Notes under the pieces: model-generated
Told to the model about the DNA's origin: nothing
The model's input: the letters and a program-made list of their open reading frames with translations, nothing else
Database searches by the model: none
Source: Candidatus Methylomirabilota bacterium
GTDB taxonomy: Bacteria > Methylomirabilota > Methylomirabilia > Methylomirabilales > Methylomirabilaceae
Reading direction: 5' to 3'
Length of the DNA stretch: 21,196 nt
NCBI GenBank assembly: GCA_028869615.1
Contig: JAGWRQ010000009.1
Coordinates: 1-21,196 of the forward strand
Part shown: in pieces, positions 1-5,921 of the stretch
Layout: each line of letters starts with the position of its first letter
How positions within the stretch are numbered: position 1 is the first letter of the stretch
Position numbers and translations under genes: made by a program

Positions 1-750
1 CTCAGCCGAATGGAGCGCTTCGTCATGGCCGGTGTTGATGGCGCTATTATGGCCGATATCGGCGCGATCGCGGCAGTGCATCGGCACTTTCCCGAGCTGC
101 CCCTCCATGCGAGCATCGGGGCCAACATCCTGAACGACGCCGACGTGGCCTTGTACCGTGAGATCGGCGTCTGCCAGGTTGTGGCCGACACCAAGCTGAC
201 CTTGCGGGAACTCCTTTCCAGACAGGCGCACCTCGATGTCGGGATCGAGGTCTTGATCCACGCGAACACCTGCTATACCTATCTTGGTAAGTGCTGGATG
301 TCGCCATACCTTCGGCTGGAGCGAACGATCGACGAGGTGGGCAAGGACCTCTTCAAGGGAAGTCCGAACCGTGGCGGCCTTGACTATCGCGTCTGCCTTG
401 AGACCTGGCAGCTTTATAGCGGCGACATCAAATGGGAGGACCGCGTGGCGCTCAAGAACGAGGCGTTCTTCCTGCTGGAGGATATCCCGAGTCTGATCGA
501 TCTGGGCGTCCGTTGTCTGAAGATCCAGGGCCGTGAGTACACCACGGCGCTCGTGGGGAACATCGTCAGGTTCTATCGCGAGTTGCTTGACGCCTATGCC
601 GCCAACGCGCCGGGTGAGCTGTTTGATCTGAACCCCTGGAAGGCGCGCTTAGCCACGATCGGGGCGGAGCGGGATAGGCAGCGGCACGCGGGGACCCAGG
701 CCTTGCTGGCCGAGGCCAAGCTGCCAGTCGCGAGCACTCGCTGTCAGTGA
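1..750 (+). CDS. U32 family peptidase-like Fe-S protein (3' part)
   Basis: The reading frame is open from the first base of the window, so this is the C-terminal part of a longer gene; the first ATG inside is at position 10 but is probably internal. The protein resembles the U32 'peptidase' superfamily, whose characterised members (UbiU/UbiV, RlhA, TrhP) act in oxygen-independent hydroxylation of quinones or RNA and often carry a 4Fe-4S cluster. Counting from the ATG at 10, four cysteines stand at about residues 88, 95, 129 and 169. The C-x6-C spacing of the first pair and the long gap before the last (in a GVRCLKIQGREY segment) resemble the UbiU cluster ligands. The family call is good; the substrate is not determinable here. 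The stop codon overlaps the convergent gene on the other strand by 7 bp. Confidence 0.8.
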   Translation, partial: LSRMERFVMAGVDGAIMADIGAIAAVHRHFPELPLHASIGANILNDADVALYREIGVCQVVADTKLTLRELLSRQAHLDVGIEVLIHANTCYTYLGKCWMSPYLRLERTIDEVGKDLFKGSPNRGGLDYRVCLETWQLYSGDIKWEDRVALKNEAFFLLEDIPSLIDLGVRCLKIQGREYTTALVGNIVRFYRELLDAYAANAPGELFDLNPWKARLATIGAERDRQRHAGTQALLAEAKLPVASTRCQ

Positions 751-1118
751 GCGCTCGCGTCGGTGGAGGCTGGTGCCGAGGGGGCCGTCGATGCTGCGAC
801 AGGGGCGGGGGCTGGTGCCGCGGCAGGGGCTGGTGTTGCGGGAGCTCCCGTCGCTGCGGCAGCCGGTTTTTCTTCCACTGGTACAGGTACGGCTTTTTTG
901 ACCGACAGTTGCCACCGGGCTAATCCATCCAGGATCTTCTTCGGGGCGGCGACGGTAAAGCCCTGGCTGGTGGCCCACTGCTGTATCTCCCCTGCCAGCG
1001 ATTGCTCTGGCACGACGATCACCAACTCGTCGTCGGCTGCCAACTCCTGCAGCGCAAGCTTGGCCTGGGGTAATCGGTAGTGACTCATCTCTCCTAGCAA
1101 CTGTAAGAATCGCTTCAT
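744..1118 (-). CDS. TusA/SirA-like domain protein with Ala/Pro-rich tail
   Basis: This encodes a 124-aa protein. Residues 1-75 resemble the small alpha/beta TusA (sulfur carrier) fold: a LPQAKLALQEL helix, then DELVIVV, then a helix and QGFTV. The catalytic cysteine of the TusA CPxP motif is absent; the equivalent stretch reads YRLP, so sulfur transfer in the classical way is unlikely. Residues from about 78 to the end are a low-complexity Ala/Pro/Val tail (PAPAAAPAPAPV), probably disordered. The start chosen is the ATG at 1118, preceded by an AAGGAGG ribosome-binding site 12 nt away; the in-frame ATG at 1130 directly abuts that site and is less likely. It converges with the U32 gene and overlaps its stop. 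A weak minus-strand promoter (TTGACT, 18 nt, TAGTCT) lies at 1169-1198. Fold assignment is by eye and moderately sure. Confidence 0.6.
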   Translation of the reverse strand: MKRFLQLLGEMSHYRLPQAKLALQELAADDELVIVVPEQSLAGEIQQWATSQGFTVAAPKKILDGLARWQLSVKKAVPVPVEEKPAAAATGAPATPAPAAAPAPAPVAASTAPSAPASTDASAH

Positions 1119-1220
1119 CGCTGTCAGCATCCTCCTTGACGTTCGATTGAGACGGCGGCACCCTCCACAGACTACCAAAAGGTGCAAGCGCGAGTCAACG
1201 CTGCGTTTTCGATTTTCCGC

Positions 1221-1250
1221 TTGACGTTGCGTCTAAGGGGGTATTACCAT
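1221..1250 (+). promoter_or_regulatory. Possible sigma70-type promoter upstream of lipoprotein gene
   Basis: TTGACG at 1221-1226 is followed after 18 nt by TACCAT at 1245-1250 (or after 15 nt by TATTAC at 1242). The -35 is good and the -10 is partial. It would give a leader of roughly 160 nt before the lipoprotein start. Confidence 0.35.
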
Positions 1251-1381
1251 TCGGCCACTTCGACGGCTCCCCTCCGCCGTGAAGCGAAGACGCAAAATGT
1301 TGGTAGTCGGCGAGGAAACGGCATTGAAAAGTCAGACTCGCACGTCTGCCCGCCGCCGACCTGCAGATCCGTTATACCCCC
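1237..1381 (+). other. Branched secondary structure in lipoprotein leader (candidate structured RNA)
   Basis: The 297-bp gap between the TusA-like gene and the lipoprotein gene holds nested complementary segments. GGGGGTATTAC at 1237-1247 pairs with GTTATACCCCC at 1371-1381 (10 of 11). CTTC-G-ACGGC at 1258-1267 pairs with GCCGTGAAG at 1276-1284 (9 pairs, one bulge). GTCGGCG at 1306-1312 pairs with CGCCGAC at 1354-1360, enclosing a CAGAC/GTCTG hairpin at 1333-1348. Together they could form a closed multi-arm RNA ending about 25 nt before the ribosome-binding site. I do not recognise a known riboswitch class. The possible promoter at 1221-1250 overlaps the outer left arm, so the outer stem forms only if transcription starts further upstream. 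Confidence 0.35.
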
Positions 1382-1415
1382 ATGGCTTCCACCCCATGCT
1401 TAAAGGAGCGTTTTG

Positions 1416-1904
1416 ATGAAGTCACTTGCCTTACTTGCGCTTGCTGGTTGCACGTTCCTTGCTGGATGTGCGTCCAGCGGCGGCACACAGCCCACCTCTC
1501 AGGCCACACGAACCGAAAGTTGTAAGGTCACGACCGAACAGGAGATCGCATCGCTGTTTGACCGGTGGAATCAGTCCTTGCAGACTGGCGATTCGCATAA
1601 GGTCGTTGCCAACTATGCGGAGCGCTCCATTCTGTTGCCTACCGTATCTAACAAACCACGCCTGACCCCGGCGGAAAAAGAGGATTACTTCCATCATTTT
1701 CTAGAGAATCGCCCCTCCGGAAAGATTGATCTGCGCACCATAGAGATCGGCTGCAACACCGCGGTTGATGCCGGCCTCTACACATTCACGTTTGCCAAAA
1801 CAGGCGCGGTGGTCAGTGGTCGCTATAGCTATACCTACCGCTGGGATGGCTCGCAGTGGCTCATTACCAGCCATCACTCCTCCGTTATGCCAGAGGGGAA
1901 GTAA
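1416..1904 (+). CDS. Lipoprotein with NTF2-like (SgcJ/EcaC, DUF4440-type) domain
   Basis: This is a 162-aa protein. Residues 1-18 form a lipoprotein signal peptide: MK, a hydrophobic core, and a lipobox ending LAGC with the lipidated cysteine at residue 18, followed by a Ser/Gly/Thr-rich linker. Residues from about 40 to 155 look like a cystatin/NTF2-like fold of the SgcJ/EcaC or CaMKII-association-domain type: EQEIASLFDRWNQSLQTGD at the start, YAERSILLPT, and the closing strand YSYTYRWDGSQWLITSHHSS. Such domains bind small ligands or act as accessory subunits; no catalytic role can be read from the sequence. The ATG at 1416 has AAAGGAG 7 nt upstream; a TTG directly before it is an alternative. 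It is followed after 13 bp by the yceI-like gene, probably co-transcribed. Confidence 0.75.
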   Translation: MKSLALLALAGCTFLAGCASSGGTQPTSQATRTESCKVTTEQEIASLFDRWNQSLQTGDSHKVVANYAERSILLPTVSNKPRLTPAEKEDYFHHFLENRPSGKIDLRTIEIGCNTAVDAGLYTFTFAKTGAVVSGRYSYTYRWDGSQWLITSHHSSVMPEGK

Positions 1905-1917
1905 TGGAGGACGTTCG

Positions 1918-2469
1918 ATGAAGCGCTGGACGTTCGAACCTGGACATACCGCAGCCGAGTTCTGCGTCAGACACATGATGGTCACGAACGTCCGGGGTCA
2001 CTTCAAGAACGTACACGGCACGCTCGAGTTCGATCCGGAGTTTCCCGCCTTGTCTCGCGTCGAGGCGGTCATCGATGCGCGGGGTCTCTGGAGCGGTGAG
2101 CGTGATCGCGATACCCATCTCAAGAGCCCTGACTTCCTTAATGTCGAGCGTTTTCCCGAGATCACCTTTCGCGGAAGCCAGGTCCGCCTTCGCGGGGCCA
2201 ACGAGGCTGTCGTTCTCGGAGATCTTACGCTTCGTGGAGTGGCACGCCCCATCGAACTCCACGTCCGCTACCTCGGGCAGTGGCAGACGCCGTGGTGGGA
2301 GGGCGGTGTGGATAAGGGACCAAAGACTCGTGCCGGGTTTCTTGCCACCACACGGATCAACCGTCACGAGTTTGGCGTGAGCTGGAACAGCGCGCTCGAT
2401 CGCGGCGGTGTCATCGTCGGTGACGACGTTTCGGTGACGATCGATGCCGAAGCAATCCTTCAGCCCTAG
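1918..2469 (+). CDS. YceI family protein
   Basis: This is a 183-aa protein with the full YceI signature. It opens with WTFEPGHTAAEFCVRHMMVTNVRGHF, continues with GTLEFDPEFP and the RDTHLKSPDFLNVERFPEITF block, then GDLTLRGVARPIELHV, and closes with INRHEFGVSWN. YceI proteins are beta-barrel lipocalin-like folds that bind polyprenyl-type lipids. Many are periplasmic, but this one has no signal peptide from the start chosen and would be cytoplasmic. The start is the ATG at 1918 with GGAGG 7 nt upstream; an upstream in-frame extension would only run through the preceding lipoprotein gene. It lies 13 bp after that gene. A ligand such as an isoprenoid quinone is an inference from the family. Confidence 0.88.
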   Translation: MKRWTFEPGHTAAEFCVRHMMVTNVRGHFKNVHGTLEFDPEFPALSRVEAVIDARGLWSGERDRDTHLKSPDFLNVERFPEITFRGSQVRLRGANEAVVLGDLTLRGVARPIELHVRYLGQWQTPWWEGGVDKGPKTRAGFLATTRINRHEFGVSWNSALDRGGVIVGDDVSVTIDAEAILQP

Positions 2470-2484
2470 TTCGGGAAAGCGCGC

Positions 2485-2515
2485 TTGCGCTCGTAGGCCG
2501 GCGGCTTACGCGCAA
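2485..2515 (+). other. Imperfect hairpin downstream of yceI-like gene
   Basis: TTGCGC at 2485-2490 pairs with GCGCAA at 2510-2515, and after a 2-nt bulge GTAGGCC at 2493-2499 pairs with GGCTTAC at 2503-2509 (one G.U) around a 3-nt loop. There is no T-run after it, so it is not a typical intrinsic terminator; it may be a 3'-end-stabilising or dispersed palindrome. Confidence 0.4.
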
Positions 2516-2551
2516 AATGTTCGCTGCGCGAATAAGTAACACCATAGCGTC

Positions 2552-2580
2552 TTGACGTCACGACGACTTAGTGCTACTCT
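2552..2580 (+). promoter_or_regulatory. Promoter of toxin-antitoxin operon with overlapping palindrome
   Basis: TTGACG (2552-2557), a 17-nt spacer and TACTCT (2575-2580) form a plausible sigma70-type promoter just before the antitoxin ribosome-binding site. The perfect palindrome TGACGTCA (2553-2560) overlaps the -35 element and could be an operator for the RHH antitoxin. Operator function is inferred from the usual autoregulation of such modules. Confidence 0.5.
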
Positions 2581-2600
2581 TGCTCATGGAGGTGATGACC

Positions 2601-2834
2601 ATGAGTGAGTCTGCCAAGCGTTCCACAGTCTACTTCAATCCGGATCTGCATCGAGCTCTTCGCATAAAGGCTGCCGATACCCAGCGCACCGTGTCCGATC
2701 TCGTCAATGACGCTGTGCGCATGGCTCTTCGCGAGGATCAAGAAGACTTGGCTGCCTTCGCCGAGCGACAGGCAGAACCCGTGATGACCTACGAGGAACT
2801 GTTGAGCGACTTGAAGGCTCATGGGAAAATTTAG
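2601..2834 (+). CDS. Ribbon-helix-helix (CopG/RelB-type) antitoxin
   Basis: This is a 77-aa protein with an N-terminal ribbon-helix-helix DNA-binding motif. The beta strand KRSTVYFNPDLHRALR is followed by helix A (LRIKAADTQRT) and helix B (VSDLVNDAVRMALRED). The C-terminal part is acidic and probably wraps the toxin (MTYEELLSDLKAHGKI). The start is the ATG at 2601, preceded by an excellent GGAGGTGAT ribosome-binding site; in-frame ATGs further upstream lie inside or before that site. The gene overlaps the RelE-type toxin gene by 14 bp, the standard coupling of type II modules. It probably represses its own promoter. Confidence 0.85.
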   Translation: MSESAKRSTVYFNPDLHRALRIKAADTQRTVSDLVNDAVRMALREDQEDLAAFAERQAEPVMTYEELLSDLKAHGKI

Positions 2835-3084
2835 CCTGGTCTTCAAGAAATCGGTCGCCAAGGAGCTTCGAGGGATTCCGAAGAAGGACGTTTCCCGGCT
2901 CCTGAAATGCTTCGAGGCATTAGCGGAGGATCCACGCGGGAAAGGGTGCGAGAAGTTGTCCGGACAGGAGAGGTATCGACTTCGCCAGGGTTTATACCGT
3001 ATCGTCTACGAGATCCAGGATGATGTTCTTGTGGTGATCGTTGTCAAGGTCGGGCACCGGCGAGACGTCTACAGGCGCAGCTAA
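2821..3084 (+). CDS. RelE/ParE family toxin
   Basis: This is an 87-aa basic protein with the RelE/ParE fold. It begins FSLVFKKSVAKELRGIPKKD, has a central KLSGQERYRLRQGLYRIVYEI block and ends DVLVVIVVKVGHRRDVYRRS. RelE toxins cut mRNA on the ribosome and ParE toxins inhibit gyrase. The GLYRIVYEI and VGHRRDVYR segments look like the RelE branch, so mRNA interference is the likelier activity, but the two cannot be separated firmly by eye. The start ATG lies inside the 3' end of the antitoxin gene, giving translational coupling. Confidence 0.87.
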   Translation: MGKFSLVFKKSVAKELRGIPKKDVSRLLKCFEALAEDPRGKGCEKLSGQERYRLRQGLYRIVYEIQDDVLVVIVVKVGHRRDVYRRS

Positions 3085-3367
3085 CCAGCGGGCGGAATCG
3101 GGCCGGCTTTGCCAGCCGTTCAGCCGCAACATCCGGCTTCCTCGCTTTATTTCATCTGCTCTTCCCCATCATCTTCATCCTCACCAGGGTGATATCATGT
3201 GTATGCCCTGCCTGGTGGCGCTTGTGAAATCTGCTTGCGGAGTGCGAGTCGCTCTGATAGCCTCGCTTGGAAATGCCTTCAAGGCTTGCGCCACCCCGCT
3301 TTGTATTTTTTAGACTGTGAACCGGCAAAGGCAGACGCCTTTCCCTGCCTGCTGGGGGAGGTACACG
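3085..3367. other. 283-bp intergenic region between toxin and PfpI-like gene
   Basis: No convincing gene is present. It contains a perfect small hairpin AAAGGC-AGAC-GCCTTT at 3327-3342, just ahead of the ribosome-binding site of the next gene. A 38-codon frame from an ATG at 3198, with AGGGTGAT upstream, ends in a T-rich stretch near 3304-3312. I see no clear promoter, although the long downstream operon must start here or just upstream. Confidence 0.4.
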
Positions 3368-3955
3368 ATGGCTGCGAAAAAGATTCTGATGCTGGTGGGG
3401 GATTTTGTCGAGGACTATGAGGCGATGGTCCCCTTTCAGATGTTGACCATGGTGGGGCACACGGTCCACGCGGTCTGCCCCGGCAAGCAGGCCGGCGACA
3501 CGGTGCGGACAGCCGTCCACGACTTCGAGGGAGACCAGACGTACAGCGAGAAGCGGGGTCACAACTTCGCCCTCAACGCCACCTTCGCTAAGATCAGGCC
3601 CAAGGATTACGACGCCCTGGTGATTCCGGGAGGACGGTCCCCGGAATACCTTCGCCTGAACGAGAAGGTGCTCGATCTGGTCCGCCACTTTGCGAAGGCA
3701 AACAAGCCCATTGCCTCCATCTGTCATGGTCAGCAACTCTTGACGGCGGCCGGCGTCGTGGAGGGCAAACGCTGCACCTCCTATCCGGCCGTGAGGCCCG
3801 AACTGGTCCAAGCCGGCGCCAAGTGGGAAGCGGTGAACGCCACCTTCTCCAATGCGTATGTGGATGGCAACCTTGTCACGGCGGCAGCCTGGCCCGGCCA
3901 TCCCGAATGGATGCGTAAGTTCCTGGAGGTGTTAGGCACCAAGATCAAGCCCTAA
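3368..3955 (+). CDS. DJ-1/PfpI family protein (class I glutamine amidotransferase-like)
   Basis: This is a 195-aa single-domain protein of the DJ-1/PfpI superfamily. The N-terminal strand [19 protein letters not shown] carries the conserved glutamate (about residue 15 or 18). The [11 protein letters not shown] loop follows. The nucleophile elbow is [10 protein letters not shown], with Cys119 followed by His120. The closing segment is [22 protein letters not shown]. Members act as proteases, deglycases/glyoxalases or stress chaperones; the exact activity cannot be read here. The ATG at 3368 has a GGGGGAGG ribosome-binding site 6 nt away. It is the first gene of a dense nine-gene plus-strand run, with the K+ channel gene starting 28 bp after its stop. 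Confidence 0.88.
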   Translation: MAAKKILMLVGDFVEDYEAMVPFQMLTMVGHTVHAVCPGKQAGDTVRTAVHDFEGDQTYSEKRGHNFALNATFAKIRPKDYDALVIPGGRSPEYLRLNEKVLDLVRHFAKANKPIASICHGQQLLTAAGVVEGKRCTSYPAVRPELVQAGAKWEAVNATFSNAYVDGNLVTAAAWPGHPEWMRKFLEVLGTKIKP

Positions 3956-3983
3956 ATGTTGTTGAGACAGAGGGGTATCTCTT

Positions 3984-4985
3984 TTGGCACGGCTAGGGGT
4001 CGCTGGGCTGTTCCTTGCGGCGGTGGTGATCACAGGCATCGCGGGGTATCACTTCCTGGAGGGGTATACGTGGCTCGAAGCGCTCTACATGACGGTTATT
4101 ACCCTGTCCACGGTGGGGTTTCGCGAGGTGAGACCCTTGAGCCCGACCGGCATGATCTTTACGATCGCGCTCCTGATTGGCGGATTGGGAGTGGTGTTCT
4201 ATACAGCAGTGACCATTACCGCAAAAGTGGTGGAGGGAGAGTTTCAGCAGTTCTTCGGGAGGAAGAGAATGGAGAAGCGAATCGGCGCCCTGGCTGACCA
4301 CTACCTTGTGTGCGGGTGTGGTCGCATCGGGGAGGTGATCTGCCGCGAGTTGGCCTCAAAGCCGGTCCCGTTTGTGGTCATTGAGCAGGACGAGGAGCGG
4401 GTCCGTAAGGTGGAGGAGGCGGGCTACCTTTTTCTCAAAGGGGATGCCACCGATGAGAAGGTCCTCCTGACCGCCGGGGCGATGAAGGCCAAAGGTCTCT
4501 TTGCCACCCTGCCGGTCGATGCGGATAATGTCTTTGTGACCCTCACGGCCAAGGAACTCAACCCCTCCATTTTTGTGGTGGCCAGGGCTGAGACGGAGCG
4601 GAGCGAAAGAACCCTCGCCCACGCCGGGGCCGACAAGGTCATCTCGCCCTACGCCATGGGGGGACACCGCATGGCTCATGCCGCCCTCCGCCCCGCCGTG
4701 GTGGATATTATCGAGCTGGCCACGCACTATCAAAGCCTGGAACTGCAGCTTGAGGAGATTGTGGTGCCGGTGGGGTCTCCTTGCGAAGGGGTCGCGCTGC
4801 GCGATTCCGGGCTGAATCAGGAGCCGGGCGTGATTGTGGTGGCGATCAAGCGGGCGTCGGGTGGTATGATTTTTAATCCCTCCACAGATGAGCGGATTGA
4901 GGCCGGGGATCGCCTTGTCGCCTTGGGAGAGGTTGTCCGCCTGAGAGGGTTGGAGCGGCGAGTGGAGGCGAGCACGCCACGATGA
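3984..4985 (+). CDS. Two-TM potassium channel with RCK (TrkA-N/TrkA-C) domains
   Basis: This 333-aa protein is an MthK-type K+ channel. Segment 4-26 is the first membrane helix, 31-42 the pore helix (LEALYMTVITLS), 43-48 the filter TVGFRE, and 57-83 the second membrane helix. A cytoplasmic RCK domain follows with a Rossmann motif GCGRIG at 111-116, an acidic strand end (VVIEQD) and the GDATDEKVL block. A TrkA-C domain fills roughly the last 80 residues. Canonical filters read TVGYGD, so the second glycine is replaced by Arg. Only a TTG start (3984, with GAGGGG 8 nt upstream) is available, because an in-frame stop lies at 3963 and no ATG precedes the first helix. The gene overlaps the next one by 4 bp. 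RCK domains usually gate by nucleotide or Ca2+ binding. Confidence 0.88.
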   Translation: MARLGVAGLFLAAVVITGIAGYHFLEGYTWLEALYMTVITLSTVGFREVRPLSPTGMIFTIALLIGGLGVVFYTAVTITAKVVEGEFQQFFGRKRMEKRIGALADHYLVCGCGRIGEVICRELASKPVPFVVIEQDEERVRKVEEAGYLFLKGDATDEKVLLTAGAMKAKGLFATLPVDADNVFVTLTAKELNPSIFVVARAETERSERTLAHAGADKVISPYAMGGHRMAHAALRPAVVDIIELATHYQSLELQLEEIVVPVGSPCEGVALRDSGLNQEPGVIVVAIKRASGGMIFNPSTDERIEAGDRLVALGEVVRLRGLERRVEASTPR

Positions 4986-5242
4986 TGATGCGGTGGGAGG
5001 ACATGGCGCATGACTCCTGGTTCTGGGGATGGGGGATCCTCTGGATGGTCATGATGACGGCCTTCTGGTTCCTCATCTTGCTGGCGCTGGTACTGGCGGT
5101 CCGCTGGCTCTGGCAGGCCGGTTCCGGGATCCGGTCCGTCCAACGTCCAGAGGAATCGGCCCTGGAGATCCTCAAGAAGCGGTATGCTCGGGGCGAGATC
5201 GGGAAGGAAGAGTTCGAGGCCAAGAAGCGCGATTTGCTGTGA
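4982..5242 (+). CDS. Small SHOCT-domain membrane protein
   Basis: This 86-aa protein has one membrane segment at about residues 16-45, rich in Trp and Met (WGWGILWMVMMTAFWFLILLALVLAV as a whole is longer than one helix). It ends with a SHOCT domain at about 58-86 (SALEILKKRYARGEIGKEEFEAKKRDL). SHOCT modules are short C-terminal oligomerisation motifs on membrane proteins with no assigned activity. The ATG at 4982 overlaps the channel stop by 4 bp, and a GGAGG lies 13 nt upstream; two further ATGs follow immediately in frame. Its position directly behind the channel suggests co-translation and possibly an accessory role, which is an inference. Confidence 0.8.
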   Translation: MMMRWEDMAHDSWFWGWGILWMVMMTAFWFLILLALVLAVRWLWQAGSGIRSVQRPEESALEILKKRYARGEIGKEEFEAKKRDLL

Positions 5243-5255
5243 GGGGATAGACAGG

Positions 5256-5921
5256 ATGCGGTCAAGGTTGCAAGGTTGCTCGGAGCCTTCCGGGTCCCTT
5301 GCGCGGTCGTTCGACAGCAAGGTGTTGGGTTATACCGCGGCGTTATTCGCCGCACTGCCTTTCCTTGTGTGGTACATCGACGGTTCGGTGACGACCTTCA
5401 TCCTGTCGGTGCAAAGCGATTGGGGGCTGATGGTGGCGACTGCAATCACTGCCGTCGGATACGGCCTGGTGGATGCCGCTATTGCTGGCACCCTCTTGGT
5501 TGTCGGCCTGAAGGCTGGGAGACCTCGAGAGGCGGTCGCGGGCAGACTCGGATTGTTTGCAGTGATTGTCGCCAGTCTTTCCGGCCAGGTCCTAAAAAAT
5601 CTGTTTTGCCGATCCCGCCCCCTTGCTGAAAAGTCGGGCCAGTTTTTCGTTGATTTTCCTTGCCTGGGGAAGGGTTCCGGCTTTATTTCCTTCCCCTCCG
5701 GCCATTCTGTGACCGCTTTTGCCCTGGCATTTGTTCTCTCCCGCGTCTATCCCAGGTATGCGTTGCTCTTCTACGGGCTGGCCGTCCTGGTCGCCATCTC
5801 CAGAGTCTATCTTGCCAAGCATTTCCCGTCGGATGTTGTGGCCGGAGCTGCTATCGGGATCCTGGCAGGTTGGATCGTCTGTCGGGTTGCGGCTTTTTCC
5901 CCTGTGCATGAGCATACCTGA
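5256..5921 (+). CDS. PAP2 family phosphatase (lipid phosphatase)
   Basis: This 221-aa polytopic membrane protein has all three PAP2 motifs: K114-x6-R121-P122 in KNLFCRSRP, SFPSGHS at 145-151 with catalytic His150, and SRVYLAKHFPSD at 182-193 with His189 and Asp193. Hydrophobic segments alternate through the protein, giving about six membrane spans. Such enzymes remove phosphate from phosphatidic acid, PGP, undecaprenyl diphosphate or lipid A. Here the next two genes, an ArnT-like transferase and a polyprenyl diphosphate synthase, favour a polyprenyl (di)phosphate substrate, as an inference. The start is the ATG at 5256 with GAGGGG 9 nt upstream, 13 bp after the SHOCT gene. The stop overlaps the next gene by 14 bp. 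Confidence 0.88.
   Translation: MRSRLQGCSEPSGSLARSFDSKVLGYTAALFAALPFLVWYIDGSVTTFILSVQSDWGLMVATAITAVGYGLVDAAIAGTLLVVGLKAGRPREAVAGRLGLFAVIVASLSGQVLKNLFCRSRPLAEKSGQFFVDFPCLGKGSGFISFPSGHSVTAFALAFVLSRVYPRYALLFYGLAVLVAISRVYLAKHFPSDVVAGAAIGILAGWIVCRVAAFSPVHEHT

Noticed and set aside
1237..1381. Cobalamin or c-di-GMP riboswitch in the lipoprotein leader
   Set aside because: AGTCAGA...TCTGCC and GACGCAAA faintly recall the B12 box and the GEMM core, but the rest of each consensus is absent.
1182..1403. 73-codon plus-strand open frame before the lipoprotein gene
   Set aside because: It covers the structured leader, has no ribosome-binding site and its translation is rich in Arg, Pro and Ser without protein-like pattern.
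1291..2521. Shared 11-mer CGCAAAATGTT at 1291 and 2511 in two intergenic regions
   Set aside because: An 11-bp match is expected by chance many times in 21 kb, and the flanks differ.
3198..3314. 38-codon frame with AGGGTGAT upstream of its ATG
   Set aside because: Translation is hydrophobic with several Cys but has no recognisable family; support is one ribosome-binding-like sequence only.
3152..3901. 249-codon minus-strand open frame opposite the PfpI-like gene
   Set aside because: Antisense to a gene with a complete DJ-1/PfpI signature; no recognisable motifs.
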